From NCBI GenBank assembly GCA_030431095.1, contig JAUIJU010000001.1, positions 94,859-158,858 on the forward strand: a DNA stretch of 64,000 nt, given 5' to 3'. Shown one piece after another: positions 10,350 to 19,488 of this stretch. The position numbers and the translations under genes were made by a program. The notes beneath the pieces were generated by a model that did no database searches, was not told the origin of the DNA, and saw only the letters and a program-made list of their open reading frames with translations. Origin of the DNA: Gammaproteobacteria bacterium. GTDB taxonomy: Bacteria > Pseudomonadota > Gammaproteobacteria > Xanthomonadales > SZUA-36. Position 1 is the first letter of the stretch, and each line of letters begins with the position of its first letter.

Positions 10350-12107
10350 TCAGTGATGCAGCTGGGCGTTGTCCAGGAACTGGGAAAGCGTCATCGTGCT
10401 GCTGTCGCACTCACCCGCCGTCCAGCGTGCCAGGGCCTCGCGCACCGCCCCAACGTCCGTTTCGGTGATCACCTTTTTCACTTCCAGCAGCGAGCGGGGC
10501 TGCATGCTGAATTCGCGCAGACCGAGGGCCAGCAGGAGCCGTGTGAAACGCCGGTCGCCCGCCATTTCGCCGCAGACCGAGACCGGCACTTGCAGGCGTC
10601 GCGCGGTTGCGAAGACGTGTTCGAGCAGGTGGATCACACCGGGATGTTGCGGGTCGTAGAGGTGCGCCACGTTTTCGTCGACGCGGTCCGCGGCCAGGGT
10701 GTACTGGATCAGGTCGTTGGTGCCCACCGAGAGAAAATCGAGGTGACGCGCCATGCGCTCCAGCGCCAGCGCCGCGGCGGGGACCTCGATCATGCCGCCA
10801 AGGCGCATTCGTTCCGCACCATGGTCGTAGCCTTCGCTGTCCAGTTCGAGGCGCGTCTCCTCGATCAGCGAGCGCACCGCCAGCACCTCGCGGTCGGTGG
10901 TGAGCATGGGAATCATGCAATGGACCGGGCCGTGCGCGCTGGCACGAAGAATGGCGCGCAGCTGGACCTTGAACAGGTCCATTTCGCGCAGGCACAGCCG
11001 CACCGCGCGCAGGCCCAGCGCCGGATTCGGATTGTTGCGCAGCCCCTCGAACTCCAGCGCGTGCGCTTTCTTGTCGGCGCCGATGTCCAGGGTCCGAATG
11101 GTCAGCGGCGCGCCTTCCAGGGCTTCGATGGCGCTGACGTAGTGCTCGACCTGGGCTTCTTCGTCGGGCGGCAGGCCCTGCATGAAAAGGTATTCGCTGC
11201 GAAACAGGCCGACGCCCTCGGCGCCGTCCTCCAGTGCGCGACGAATGTCTTCGGGCCGCTCGGCATTGGCCAGCAGGACCAGGGCCTCGCCGTCGAGGCT
11301 GGCCGCCGGCCGGCCGCGGCCCCGCTCCAGGGACTTGCGGTAGCGGTCCGACTCGGACTGCTTTTGCAGGTAGTGGCGCAGAATGGACTCTTCCGGGTCG
11401 GCAAATACGATCCCGTAGGCCCCGTCCAGCACCAGTTGCTCACCCTCGGTGATCAGCGATTGCGCCCTGCGCACACCCATCACCAGGGGCACGCCCATGC
11501 TGCGCGCCAGGATGGCCGTGTGGGAGTAGGGGCTGCCATGCTCGGTAACGACTCCGGCGACCCCGCGATCATGCAACACCGCCAGCTCATTGGGTGTGAG
11601 TTCGGTGGCCACCACCAGGGTGTGGCCCAGGCGATCGGGGACGTCGCTGAGCGGTTTGCCCGGTTGCTCGGCCGCCAGCACCTGTTGCACCATGCGCACC
11701 ACCTGCACGATGTCTTCTTCGCGGCTGCGGATGTAGTCGTCGTCGATGGTGCGAAACTCCGCGACCAGCGTCTCGAGCTGCAGCTGCAGCGCCCACTCGG
11801 CGTTGCACAGCTGTTCCCGGATGTGACGGGCGGACGCCTGCACCAGGCTGGAGTCCTCCAGCATGGCCAGGTGCGTGCGGATGATCTCCTCGCCGGAAGC
11901 GCCGGCGGACTTCTTCAGGCGTCGCGCCAGGTCTTCCAGGTGCACGCCCGCTTCCGCGGCCGCGTGGATCAGCCGGTCGATTTCCGCGTCGACCTGCTCG
12001 TCGGCAATGCGGTACTCGCCGATCTCGATCTCGTTGCGCTGAATGTTGTGAGCCTGCCCGATGGCGATGCCCGGTTCCACGATCTGTCCCGACAGCGCCA
12101 GGGTCAT
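10350..12107 (-). CDS. ptsI: Phosphotransferase system enzyme I
   Basis: Enzyme I takes phosphate from phosphoenolpyruvate and passes it to HPr. The 585 residues contain the phospho-histidine motif GSPYSHTAIL (His196), the PEP-binding barrel with GLFRSEYLFM and the C-terminal VCGEMAGD signature. There is no GAF domain, so it is the plain EI type and not the nitrogen PtsP. Its ATG overlaps the ptsH stop by 4 nt, which indicates translational coupling. No sugar permease component is present nearby, so with EIIA-Man, HPrK, RapZ and PtsN it most likely drives a regulatory phosphorelay and not sugar uptake. Confidence 0.95.
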   Translation of the reverse strand: MTLALSGQIVEPGIAIGQAHNIQRNEIEIGEYRIADEQVDAEIDRLIHAAAEAGVHLEDLARRLKKSAGASGEEIIRTHLAMLEDSSLVQASARHIREQLCNAEWALQLQLETLVAEFRTIDDDYIRSREEDIVQVVRMVQQVLAAEQPGKPLSDVPDRLGHTLVVATELTPNELAVLHDRGVAGVVTEHGSPYSHTAILARSMGVPLVMGVRRAQSLITEGEQLVLDGAYGIVFADPEESILRHYLQKQSESDRYRKSLERGRGRPAASLDGEALVLLANAERPEDIRRALEDGAEGVGLFRSEYLFMQGLPPDEEAQVEHYVSAIEALEGAPLTIRTLDIGADKKAHALEFEGLRNNPNPALGLRAVRLCLREMDLFKVQLRAILRASAHGPVHCMIPMLTTDREVLAVRSLIEETRLELDSEGYDHGAERMRLGGMIEVPAAALALERMARHLDFLSVGTNDLIQYTLAADRVDENVAHLYDPQHPGVIHLLEHVFATARRLQVPVSVCGEMAGDRRFTRLLLALGLREFSMQPRSLLEVKKVITETDVGAVREALARWTAGECDSSTMTLSQFLDNAQLHH

Positions 12108-12373
12108 TCGAGCTCCCCGAATCCGTCTTTGACGATCGCCAGTACGCCGGCCAGGGCTTCGTCCTGATCGGGGCCCTCGGTACGGATGGACAGCTCGGCG
12201 CCTTTCGCCGCCGCCAGCATCAACACGCCCATGATGGATTTTCCGTTGACCGTCCGGTCGCGGTGCGACAGTTCCACCAGGCTTTCGAAGCCGTTCGCCC
12301 GCTCCACCAGACGTGCCGCCGCACGGGCGTGCAGGCCCAGCTCATTGGGGATGACGGCGGTGGCCGAAGGCAT
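12104..12373 (-). CDS. ptsH: Phosphocarrier protein HPr
   Basis: An 89-residue HPr with the catalytic His15 in GLHARAAARL and the regulatory Ser46 in NGKSIMGVLML, both at canonical positions when the ATG at 12371-12373 is used. Ser46 is the target of HPr kinase, which is encoded 1.2 kb upstream, so both phosphorylation routes are possible. The start overlaps the preceding EIIA stop by one base (TGATG) and its own stop overlaps the ptsI start, so the three genes form a tight translational unit. Confidence 0.95.
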   Translation of the reverse strand: MPSATAVIPNELGLHARAAARLVERANGFESLVELSHRDRTVNGKSIMGVLMLAAAKGAELSIRTEGPDQDEALAGVLAIVKDGFGELE

Positions 12374-12750
12374 CAGTCGGGCTCCATGATGGCCGCACGT
12401 CCGCCATCGAGCACCAGGCGCCGAAGTTCGTCCAGTGGCCGGTCGCGGTAGTTCCAGGCGCGGATCAGCATGGGCAAGTTCAGGCCGCTGATCAGGGCGC
12501 TGTGCGCCGGCACCGAACGTCGCGCCCGGTTGCACGGCGTGGCTCCAGGCAGATCGGTGAGTATCAGGACGCCGTCACCGCGGTCCAGGTCCGCCAGGCG
12601 GCCAGGCAGGCGCGGTCGCGGGTCCCCGGTTCCCGAATCCAGCTCGGTGATCATCACCTCTTCGAGCGATGTGTCGAGTATCTCCGCAGCACGGTCGCGC
12701 ATGGCGGTGGCGATGCCCGGATGAGTGACCAGGACAATGGTGACGCTCAT
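12373..12750 (-). CDS. PTS EIIA-Man-type domain protein
   Basis: A stand-alone 125-residue EIIA of the mannose family. The predicted phosphorylated residue is His10 in VLVTHPGIATAM, and the domain continues with DLPGATPCNRA, typical of the fold. No IIB, IIC or IID partner is encoded in the window, so it probably acts as a phosphorylation-state sensor. In the Neisseria/beta-proteobacterial type regulatory PTS the same domain sits next to HPr and EI. Its ATG overlaps the end of rapZ by 4 nt. Confidence 0.9.
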   Translation of the reverse strand: MSVTIVLVTHPGIATAMRDRAAEILDTSLEEVMITELDSGTGDPRPRLPGRLADLDRGDGVLILTDLPGATPCNRARRSVPAHSALISGLNLPMLIRAWNYRDRPLDELRRLVLDGGRAAIMEPD

Positions 12751-13619
12751 GGGGACAACTCCCGGTGGTGCAGCATGACTTCCGGAAACTGCTTGCGGAG
12801 CCGGTCGACCAGCTGTTCAGCCAGGTACACCGAGCGGTGCCGTCCGCCCGTGCAGCCGATACCGATCGTGACGAAACTGCGGTGCGCCGCCTCGTGGCTG
12901 GGCAGCCACCGGTGCAGGAAGGCGAGGATGTCGTCACCGAGCTGGGAGACCATGGGTTCCTGTTCCAGCCATTCGCCGACTTCGCCGTCGCGCCCGGTCA
13001 GTGGGCGCAGTTCGTCGCTCCAATGGGGATTGGGCAGGCAACGCACGTCAAACAGGTAGTCCACGTCCGCCGGTACGCCGCCCTTGAAACCGAAGGACTG
13101 CACGACCACGGTCATGCTGTCGGTGTCAGGACCCACGCGCCGCCAGGTCTGGTGGGTCAGCTGGTGGATGTTGAGATCGGAGGTGTCGATCTCCCAGTCG
13201 GCGACGCGACGAATCGGCTCCAGGAGCTGGCGCTCTTTCTCGATCGACGAGGCCAGCGCACCTTCGCCCTGGGCCAGGGGATGGCGCCGCCGGGTCTCCC
13301 CGTAGCGCCGCAGCAACACGTCGTCGCGCGCGCCGAGAAACAGCAGTTGGGTGCGCACGCCGGCCGCGCGCAGGCCGTCCAGCCAGGCGGGAATGTCGCC
13401 CAGGTCCAGCCCGGGCGCACGCACATCCATGCCCAGCGCGACCTTGCCGTAGACATCCGGCTCGGCTTCGATATGGGCCGCGAAATCGTGCATCAACGAA
13501 GCCGGCAGATTGTCGATACAGTGGTAACCCATGTCCTCCAGCGCCTTCAGCGCGGTGGATTTTCCGGCGCCGGACAGGCCGCTGACGATAATGACGTGCT
13601 GTGCATTGCGGGAGGCCAT
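12747..13619 (-). CDS. rapZ: RNase adapter protein RapZ
   Basis: A 290-residue RapZ (YvcJ family). The N-terminal P-loop GLSGAGKS lies at 14-21 and the C-terminal RNA-binding domain ends with GIGCTGGRHRSVYLAEQL. In E. coli RapZ presents the sRNA GlmZ to RNase E and senses glucosamine-6-phosphate, so linking it to amino-sugar supply for murein and LPS is reasonable here, but whether GlmY/GlmZ exist in this genome cannot be told. It starts 3 bp after hprK and overlaps the EIIA gene by 4 nt. Confidence 0.95.
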   Translation of the reverse strand: MASRNAQHVIIVSGLSGAGKSTALKALEDMGYHCIDNLPASLMHDFAAHIEAEPDVYGKVALGMDVRAPGLDLGDIPAWLDGLRAAGVRTQLLFLGARDDVLLRRYGETRRRHPLAQGEGALASSIEKERQLLEPIRRVADWEIDTSDLNIHQLTHQTWRRVGPDTDSMTVVVQSFGFKGGVPADVDYLFDVRCLPNPHWSDELRPLTGRDGEVGEWLEQEPMVSQLGDDILAFLHRWLPSHEAAHRSFVTIGIGCTGGRHRSVYLAEQLVDRLRKQFPEVMLHHRELSP

Positions 13620-13622
13620 GTC

Positions 13623-14585
13623 TCAATCCTCCCAGTTCGCGTGCTGGCCGCGCAGAATCCGCGAATGTCGTTCGATAAAGGCTGTGGCGGCATCGTAACC
13701 TTTCATCCGCAGCATGAAATCACGCACCGCCGCCTCGGCGATGACCGCCATGTTGCGCCCGGCCAGGACCGGCAGGGTGAGGGTCGGAATGCTCAGACCC
13801 AGAACTTCCTGCGTGCCGGCGTCGCCGCGCAGGCGGTCGATGTCCTCCGGGGCGCGTCCGCCGTCCGGCAGGTCGAGGTTGATGATCAGGCGCAGAAATT
13901 TGTTTAGCTTGATGGCCGCGTCACCGAACATCTCGCGGACGTTAAGCACGCCCAGCCCGCGCACTTCCAGGCAGTCCTGCAGGGCCTCGGGGCAGGAACC
14001 GTCGACGATCTCGGGCGAAATCTGGGTGAACTCGGGCGCATCGTCGGCGATCAAGCGGTGGCCGCGGGTGAGCAGCTCCAGCGCCAGTTCGCTTTTGCCG
14101 CTGCCTGAACCACCGGTGATCAGCACGCCGATGGTGAATATTTCCATGAAGACGCCGTGCAGGTTACAACGCCGGGCCAGGACCCGTGAGATGTGGTATT
14201 GCAGATAGTTGACCAGGTCGTAGCTCGATTTGCTGGACTTCAACAGGGGCTTGCCTGCGACTTCGGCCGCGCGGCACAGGTCGCGCGGAACGTCCAGGCT
14301 GCCCCCGACCACGGCCGCAATCAGCTGACCGTCGAACATTCGCGCCAGGGTAGCGTCGCGTTCGGCTGGCGTCAGCGCCTCGAGATAGTCCAGTTCTTCA
14401 ATGCCCAGGACCTGCACGCGGTTCGGATGGATCAGGTTGAGGTAGCCGGCCAGGGCAGGGCGTGCGGACATGTCGTCCTCGCTGAGCAGCGTGTCTTCGC
14501 CGTGATCGCGCCCGGCGACCCAGTGCAGGTCGAGGCGGTCATTCAGGTGCTGGAACAGGTCCCGGGCTGTCAGGGTGCGCGTCAC
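13623..14585 (-). CDS. hprK: HPr kinase/phosphorylase
   Basis: Bifunctional serine kinase/phosphorylase acting on HPr Ser46. The 320 residues hold an N-terminal MurF-like domain, the P-loop GGSGSGKS at about 158-165 preceded by HGVFMEIF, the acidic LIADDAPEF and the signature EVRGLGVLNVREMFGD. The frame is open far upstream, but a GTG at 14585, 11 bp after the ptsN stop, yields a protein of family length beginning MTRTLTARDLF; the ribosome site there is weak. In Proteobacteria HprK generally occurs with a regulatory PTS, as here. Confidence 0.93.
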   Translation of the reverse strand: MTRTLTARDLFQHLNDRLDLHWVAGRDHGEDTLLSEDDMSARPALAGYLNLIHPNRVQVLGIEELDYLEALTPAERDATLARMFDGQLIAAVVGGSLDVPRDLCRAAEVAGKPLLKSSKSSYDLVNYLQYHISRVLARRCNLHGVFMEIFTIGVLITGGSGSGKSELALELLTRGHRLIADDAPEFTQISPEIVDGSCPEALQDCLEVRGLGVLNVREMFGDAAIKLNKFLRLIINLDLPDGGRAPEDIDRLRGDAGTQEVLGLSIPTLTLPVLAGRNMAVIAEAAVRDFMLRMKGYDAATAFIERHSRILRGQHANWED

Positions 14586-14596
14586 CAGCCCGACAA

Positions 14597-15052
14597 TCAG
14601 TGACGGGTCTGGGACAGCAGCTGGACCAGCTCGCTGGCGTCGCCGGCGTCGCGAAGCTTTTGCAGCAATTCGTCGTCGCTGAATTTCTCGGCAATTTCCG
14701 CCAGCAGTTTCAGGTGGTCGGTCGTGCAGTGTTCGGGCACCGCCAGCGCGAACAACAGGTCGACGGGCTTGCCGTCGACGGCGTCGTAGGCCAGGGGTTT
14801 GGCCAGGCGAATGAACACCGCCTGCACCCGCGAAGAGCCGCTGACGCGCCCGTGGGGGATTGCGACGCCCTTGCCCAGCCCGGTGCTTCCCAGGCGCTCC
14901 CTGGCGCACAGGCTCTCGAACACCTCGCGGGCGTTCAGGCTCTCGTCTTCACGGGCCAGGGCCTTGCTGATCACTTCCAGCAGGCGCTTTTTACTGCTGG
15001 TTCGAACCTGCGGAAGAACGCTTTCCGCGCTGATCAAATCATCGACTAGCAT
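14597..15052 (-). CDS. ptsN: Nitrogen-regulatory EIIA (PtsN)
   Basis: A 151-residue EIIA-Ntr with the phosphorylated His67 in AIPHGRV. Family members regulate K+ transport, sigma-E output and nitrogen metabolism depending on phosphorylation state. Its place directly after rpoN-hpf is the classical one in gammaproteobacteria. No NPr is seen; the HPr encoded downstream probably serves as its donor. Confidence 0.95.
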   Translation of the reverse strand: MLVDDLISAESVLPQVRTSSKKRLLEVISKALAREDESLNAREVFESLCARERLGSTGLGKGVAIPHGRVSGSSRVQAVFIRLAKPLAYDAVDGKPVDLLFALAVPEHCTTDHLKLLAEIAEKFSDDELLQKLRDAGDASELVQLLSQTRH

Positions 15053-15094
15053 GTTGTGATTATTCCGGCGATGGCCCTGATTTCAGCGCGACGT

Positions 15095-15418
15095 TCAGGC
15101 TTCCGTGTCGAGGTGCGCGGGCTTCGTGTGGTGGTGGTTGCGGAGTTTGTCCTTGAGTCGGCGTACCTGGCGGTCCATTTTGTCCGACAGGCCGTCGATC
15201 GCGGCGTACATGTCTTCCGAAGTTTCGGTCGCAAACAGCTTGCGGCCGCCGGCATTCACCGTGGCCTCGGCGATCTGGTCCAGTTTCTCGACGTTCAGGA
15301 TCACGTCGACGGACACCACCTGGTCGAAATGACGGGAAAGTCGTTGCAACTTTTCGGTCGCGTAGGCCCGCAGGGCCGGGGTGACTTCCACGTGGTGTCC
15401 GGTGATGGTCATTTGCAT
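15095..15418 (-). CDS. hpf: Ribosome hibernation promoting factor
   Basis: A 107-residue short-type HPF (MQMTITGHHVEVTPALRAYA), which binds the 30S decoding region and promotes inactive 70S/100S ribosomes in stationary phase. The beta-alpha fold and conserved FDQVVSVDVIL strand are visible, with a His-rich tail (RNHHHTKPAH). About 185 bp separates it from rpoN, and the stretch includes a -10-like TATAGAAT read leftward at 15560-15567, so it may have its own promoter in addition to read-through from rpoN. Confidence 0.93.
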   Translation of the reverse strand: MQMTITGHHVEVTPALRAYATEKLQRLSRHFDQVVSVDVILNVEKLDQIAEATVNAGGRKLFATETSEDMYAAIDGLSDKMDRQVRRLKDKLRNHHHTKPAHLDTEA

Positions 15419-15603
15419 AGGATGTGCTCCTGGTGGTCAACAGGGATTGGCCCTGCCGACGCGGCCGGCTACGCCGTTTCGCGACGGCCCGGGCGGACGA
15501 TCGACGCCAGGTTCGGTGGCGACCTGCCCCTTGTTGCCTCGTCGAAGTCCTTAACCCTGATTCTATACCCCGTTCCCTGACTTGCCCAGTCTGGCCGGCG
15601 CAC

Positions 15604-17055
15604 TCAGTCGCGACGGGCGGACAGGCGACGCCAGGCCTTGCGGCGATCACTGCTCGATCCAATGCCCAGGGATTCCCGGTACTTGGCGACCGTGCGGCGT
15701 GCCGCGAGGATGCCGGTTTCCTCGAGCAGCCGGGACAACTCCTGGTCGCTCAGCGGTTTGCCGGGCGGCTCTGCCGCAATCAGGCTGGCCAGCCGTGCCT
15801 TGACCGAGGTGGCGCTGACCTCACCGCCGTCGGTGGTCTGCACATGGCTGGAAAAGAAGTACTTGAGTTCGAACAGCCCGCGTGGCGTGAGCATGTACTT
15901 GCGTGTGGTCGCGCGCGAAACGGTGGATTCGTGTACGCCCGCGACTTCGGCGATGTCCTTGAGAATCAGCGGCCGCATGGCGATTTCGCCGTGTTCCAGG
16001 AAGCCCTGCTGGGCGTCCACGATGCTCTGTGAAACGGTGAGCAGGGTCCGGTTGCGCAATTCCAGGCTGGACATCAGCCAGCGCGCCTCCTGCAGGCGGC
16101 CTTCCAGGTATTTTTTGTCCTCGCTGCCCCCGGATTTGCGCAGCAGCTGAACGTAGTACTTGTTCAGTTTCAGCTGTGGATCGTTGTCGGGGCTGAGCGC
16201 GGTGATCCACTTGCCGTCCACCTGGCGCACGTACACGTCCGGCACCAGGTATTCGTCGGCGCGATTGTCATAGCGTGCACCGGGCCGGGGTTCCAGGTCA
16301 CGGATCAGGTCGATTGCCGTCTCCAGTCGCTCGGCGCCCACGCCGAGGTCCGCGGCCAGGCCTTCGTGATCGCCGGCCACGATGTAGTCCAGGTAATCCC
16401 GGGCCACGCGCCGGGCCAGGTCCAGGCCGGGTGTCGAGCCCGGTAATACGGACAGTTGCACCTGGATGCATTCGGCGGGATCGCGCGTGGCCACGCCCAC
16501 CGGCTCCATGCGCTGGATACGCTGTAGCACGGCTTCCACCTGGTGGGGTTCCACGACGTGTTCCGGCACCAGGCTGGCGGCGATTTCCTCCACCGTGTCC
16601 AGCAGGTAGCCGTCTTCGTCCAGGGCGAACACCACTGCTGCCGCAACGGCCGCATCCACCTCGTTGAACTGCCCCAGGCTGACCTGGAACAACAGGTGTT
16701 CGCGCAGCGTGTCGCCCGAGGTATCTTCGATCTGCGCGTCCCGGTCGCCGGTGAAGGCCTGGGGTTCGCCCCATTGCTCCGACATGCCGGCGTCCTCGCC
16801 CCAGTCGTCGGCGCTGTCGAAGCGATCGGCTTCGTACTCTTCGCCGCCGCTCTCGGTTTCCCAGTCGGACTCGCCGCCGTCGGCGGCATCATCACCGCTG
16901 TCCGCGCGCTCCAGCAGGGGATTGGCTTCGATGGTTTCCTGGAGGTACTCGCGCAGTTCGATGCGGGTGAGCTGCAACAGTCGAATGGCCTGCTGCAGCT
17001 GAGGCGCCAGCGCCAGCTTCTGGGTGAGTCTCAGTTGTAGGGACTGGTCGACCAT
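15604..17055 (-). CDS. rpoN: RNA polymerase sigma-54 factor
   Basis: Sigma-54 of 483 residues. Region I is present at the N-terminus (LRLTQKLALAPQLQQAIRLLQ), region II is acidic (about 50-100), then the core-binding region, the helix-turn-helix near HESTVSRATTRKYM, and the RpoN box RRTVAKYRE at about 453-461, which reads the -24 promoter element. It follows lptB after 8 bp, the standard order. A well-matched sigma-54 promoter is found in this same window in front of pspA. Confidence 0.97.
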   Translation of the reverse strand: MVDQSLQLRLTQKLALAPQLQQAIRLLQLTRIELREYLQETIEANPLLERADSGDDAADGGESDWETESGGEEYEADRFDSADDWGEDAGMSEQWGEPQAFTGDRDAQIEDTSGDTLREHLLFQVSLGQFNEVDAAVAAAVVFALDEDGYLLDTVEEIAASLVPEHVVEPHQVEAVLQRIQRMEPVGVATRDPAECIQVQLSVLPGSTPGLDLARRVARDYLDYIVAGDHEGLAADLGVGAERLETAIDLIRDLEPRPGARYDNRADEYLVPDVYVRQVDGKWITALSPDNDPQLKLNKYYVQLLRKSGGSEDKKYLEGRLQEARWLMSSLELRNRTLLTVSQSIVDAQQGFLEHGEIAMRPLILKDIAEVAGVHESTVSRATTRKYMLTPRGLFELKYFFSSHVQTTDGGEVSATSVKARLASLIAAEPPGKPLSDQELSRLLEETGILAARRTVAKYRESLGIGSSSDRRKAWRRLSARRD

Positions 17056-17063
17056 GCCGGGGG

Positions 17064-17782
<719 letters not shown>

Positions 17783-17786
<4 letters not shown>

Positions 17787-18388
17787 GGTGATTCGCTGTC
17801 GTCGTCCGCGGCCGCTTCCGGTGCGTCTTCCGGCGGCAATTCCTCGTCGCGGTCGCCCAGCTCGCTGGCGACCTCGGGCTCCATGCGGATGCTGATGCGC
17901 CCGTCCCCGGTCTGCGAGCCGGCGCCCGAACCTTCGAAGTGCTGCTGGTCCAGGTCGTAGGTGAGGGTCTCGCCGCTGATGTGGTACTGCGGATGGTTCA
18001 CGTCGCCGTTGCCGGCCAGCTCCACCTTGCCCGCGGCGACCTGGTAGGTGATGGTGTCCGCTTCGGCCTGCACCAGCCCCTGCTGTTCGATTTCCTGCTC
18101 CAGGCGGGCGGGTTCTCCGCGGAACACGATCATTTGCACCCGCCCATCGGCCTTCGTGACCTCGGCGCGGTCGGCCATGATGTGCAGGGTTCCCTGGCGT
18201 ATCTCCACACGGCCGCTGAGCACGGTAGTGCCGTCGCCCAGTGAGCCCTGGGTGTCGTCCGCGTTGACCTCAAGCGGTTGCTGCCGGTCGGTCTCGAGTG
18301 CAAGCACCGCGGGCGCGGTCAGGACAACCAGCAGGCAGGTGAGACCTGCCCGGTATCCGAGGCCAGGAAATTCATTGCGGGAGGACAT
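17783..18388 (-). CDS. lptA: LPS transport periplasmic protein LptA
   Basis: A 201-residue periplasmic bridge protein with an N-terminal signal ([13 protein letters not shown]). The mature part begins [14 protein letters not shown] and continues with OstA-type beta-jellyroll strands ([34 protein letters not shown]). The acidic tail ([19 protein letters not shown]) is longer than in E. coli. The ATG at 18388 gives a proper signal peptide; longer in-frame starts overlap lptC. Overlap with lptC is 17 nt. Confidence 0.93.
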
Positions 18389-18938
18389 AAACCCCTTCGA
18401 CATCGTTTTCCAGATGAAATTCGTTGTTGAGCATGTCGACCTGGAAGCCGCGGGCCCGGAGTTCGCCCGCCGGGTCGGCCAGGCGCACGGATTCCGGTGA
18501 GCGGGCGATTCGGCTCTCGACCAGGAGCGTGACGTTGCGGCTGTCGATGTCCATGCGTTGCGCTGGGGTGTCACCGTCGCGTTCGAGTCGGACCATGCCG
18601 CCGAGGAATACTTCCTCCTGATCGTCGCTGATGACGGCCATCTCGGCCATGATATTCCAAAGAAAGCCCTCGTGTCGCACCTGCAGGCGTGGATTTTCGA
18701 CGCGGCCGATGTTGGTCGCCGCCTCGTTGGTCAATCGAGGCGCCCATAGGCGCAGCGCCGGCGCACCCTGTTCGTCGTACGCGCGCATGTCGAAGTTCTC
18801 TAGGGCATAGTCGAGACGGGTATCCAGGCCCTCGATCGGCCCTTCCGGTCCACCGTCACCATCCCGCGTCAGCCAGAACGTGGTGCCGGCCAGCAGGCCC
18901 GCGAGCAGCAGACCTCGGCGCGTGGAGCGGGACATCAT
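18372..18938 (-). CDS. lptC: LPS export system protein LptC
   Basis: A bitopic inner-membrane protein that passes LPS from LptBFG to LptA. About 188 residues with a single N-terminal membrane anchor (GLLLAGLLAGTTFWLT) and a periplasmic LptC/OstA-like domain (DTRLDYALENFDMRAYDEQG, EVFLGGMVRLERDGD). Two adjacent ATGs at 18938 and 18935 are both possible starts; the next upstream ATG would overlap kdsC. Identification rests on the position between kdsC and lptA and on the typical domain. Confidence 0.9.
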   Translation of the reverse strand: MMSRSTRRGLLLAGLLAGTTFWLTRDGDGGPEGPIEGLDTRLDYALENFDMRAYDEQGAPALRLWAPRLTNEAATNIGRVENPRLQVRHEGFLWNIMAEMAVISDDQEEVFLGGMVRLERDGDTPAQRMDIDSRNVTLLVESRIARSPESVRLADPAGELRARGFQVDMLNNEFHLENDVEGVYVLPQ

Positions 18939-18951
18939 GCCGGCTCGGCCC

Positions 18952-19488
18952 TCATGCGCCGTAGTGGGCAAGCAGGGGCGCCAGCGCGCCCTGCGCCTCG
19001 AGTATCAGTTCGCACAGTTCGCGCACCGCACCCATGCCACCCTCGCGCCGGGTCACCCAGTGGCAGCGCTCACGGACGTCGGCGCCGGCGCCGGGCACGG
19101 AGACGGCAAGACCGACGCGCAACAGCACCGGCAGGTCGATCCAGTCGTCCCCGGCGTAGCAGACCTCTTCGTCGCAACGCCCGGTTCGCTCCAGCAGGTC
19201 CAGGTAGGCGTCCAGTTTGTCGTCACGGCCCTGGTAGACGTGTTCGATGCCCAGGCTGGCTGCCCGGTCGGCGACGATGCGTGACGCGCGGCCGGTGATC
19301 AGGGCCAGCTCGACACCGGCGCGCTGCAGCGCCTTGAGGCCCAGCCCGTCGCGCGTGGAGAAGGCCTTGATTTCGTTGCCCTGGTTGTCGAAATAGAGGC
19401 GCCCGTCGGTGAGTACGCCGTCGACGTCCAGTGCGAGCAGTCGAACGCGTGCGGCGCGTTCCAGCAGCAGGGGGTCGTGACGCGACAT
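18952..19488 (-). CDS. kdsC: 3-deoxy-D-manno-octulosonate 8-phosphate phosphatase
   Basis: HAD-superfamily phosphatase making free Kdo for LPS inner core. 178 residues with the nucleophile motif ALDVDGVLTDG (Asp21, Asp23), FSTRDGLGLKAL, LITGRAS, and the metal-binding YAGDDWIDLPV. There is no cap domain, as expected for the tetrameric KdsC. The start codon directly follows the kdsD stop. Confidence 0.96.
   Translation of the reverse strand: MSRHDPLLLERAARVRLLALDVDGVLTDGRLYFDNQGNEIKAFSTRDGLGLKALQRAGVELALITGRASRIVADRAASLGIEHVYQGRDDKLDAYLDLLERTGRCDEEVCYAGDDWIDLPVLLRVGLAVSVPGAGADVRERCHWVTRREGGMGAVRELCELILEAQGALAPLLAHYGA

Noticed and set aside
10353..12167. 604-codon open frame antisense to ptsI
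   Set aside because: Shadow frame typical of GC-rich coding sequence; ptsI on the other strand has intact family motifs and the antisense product has none.
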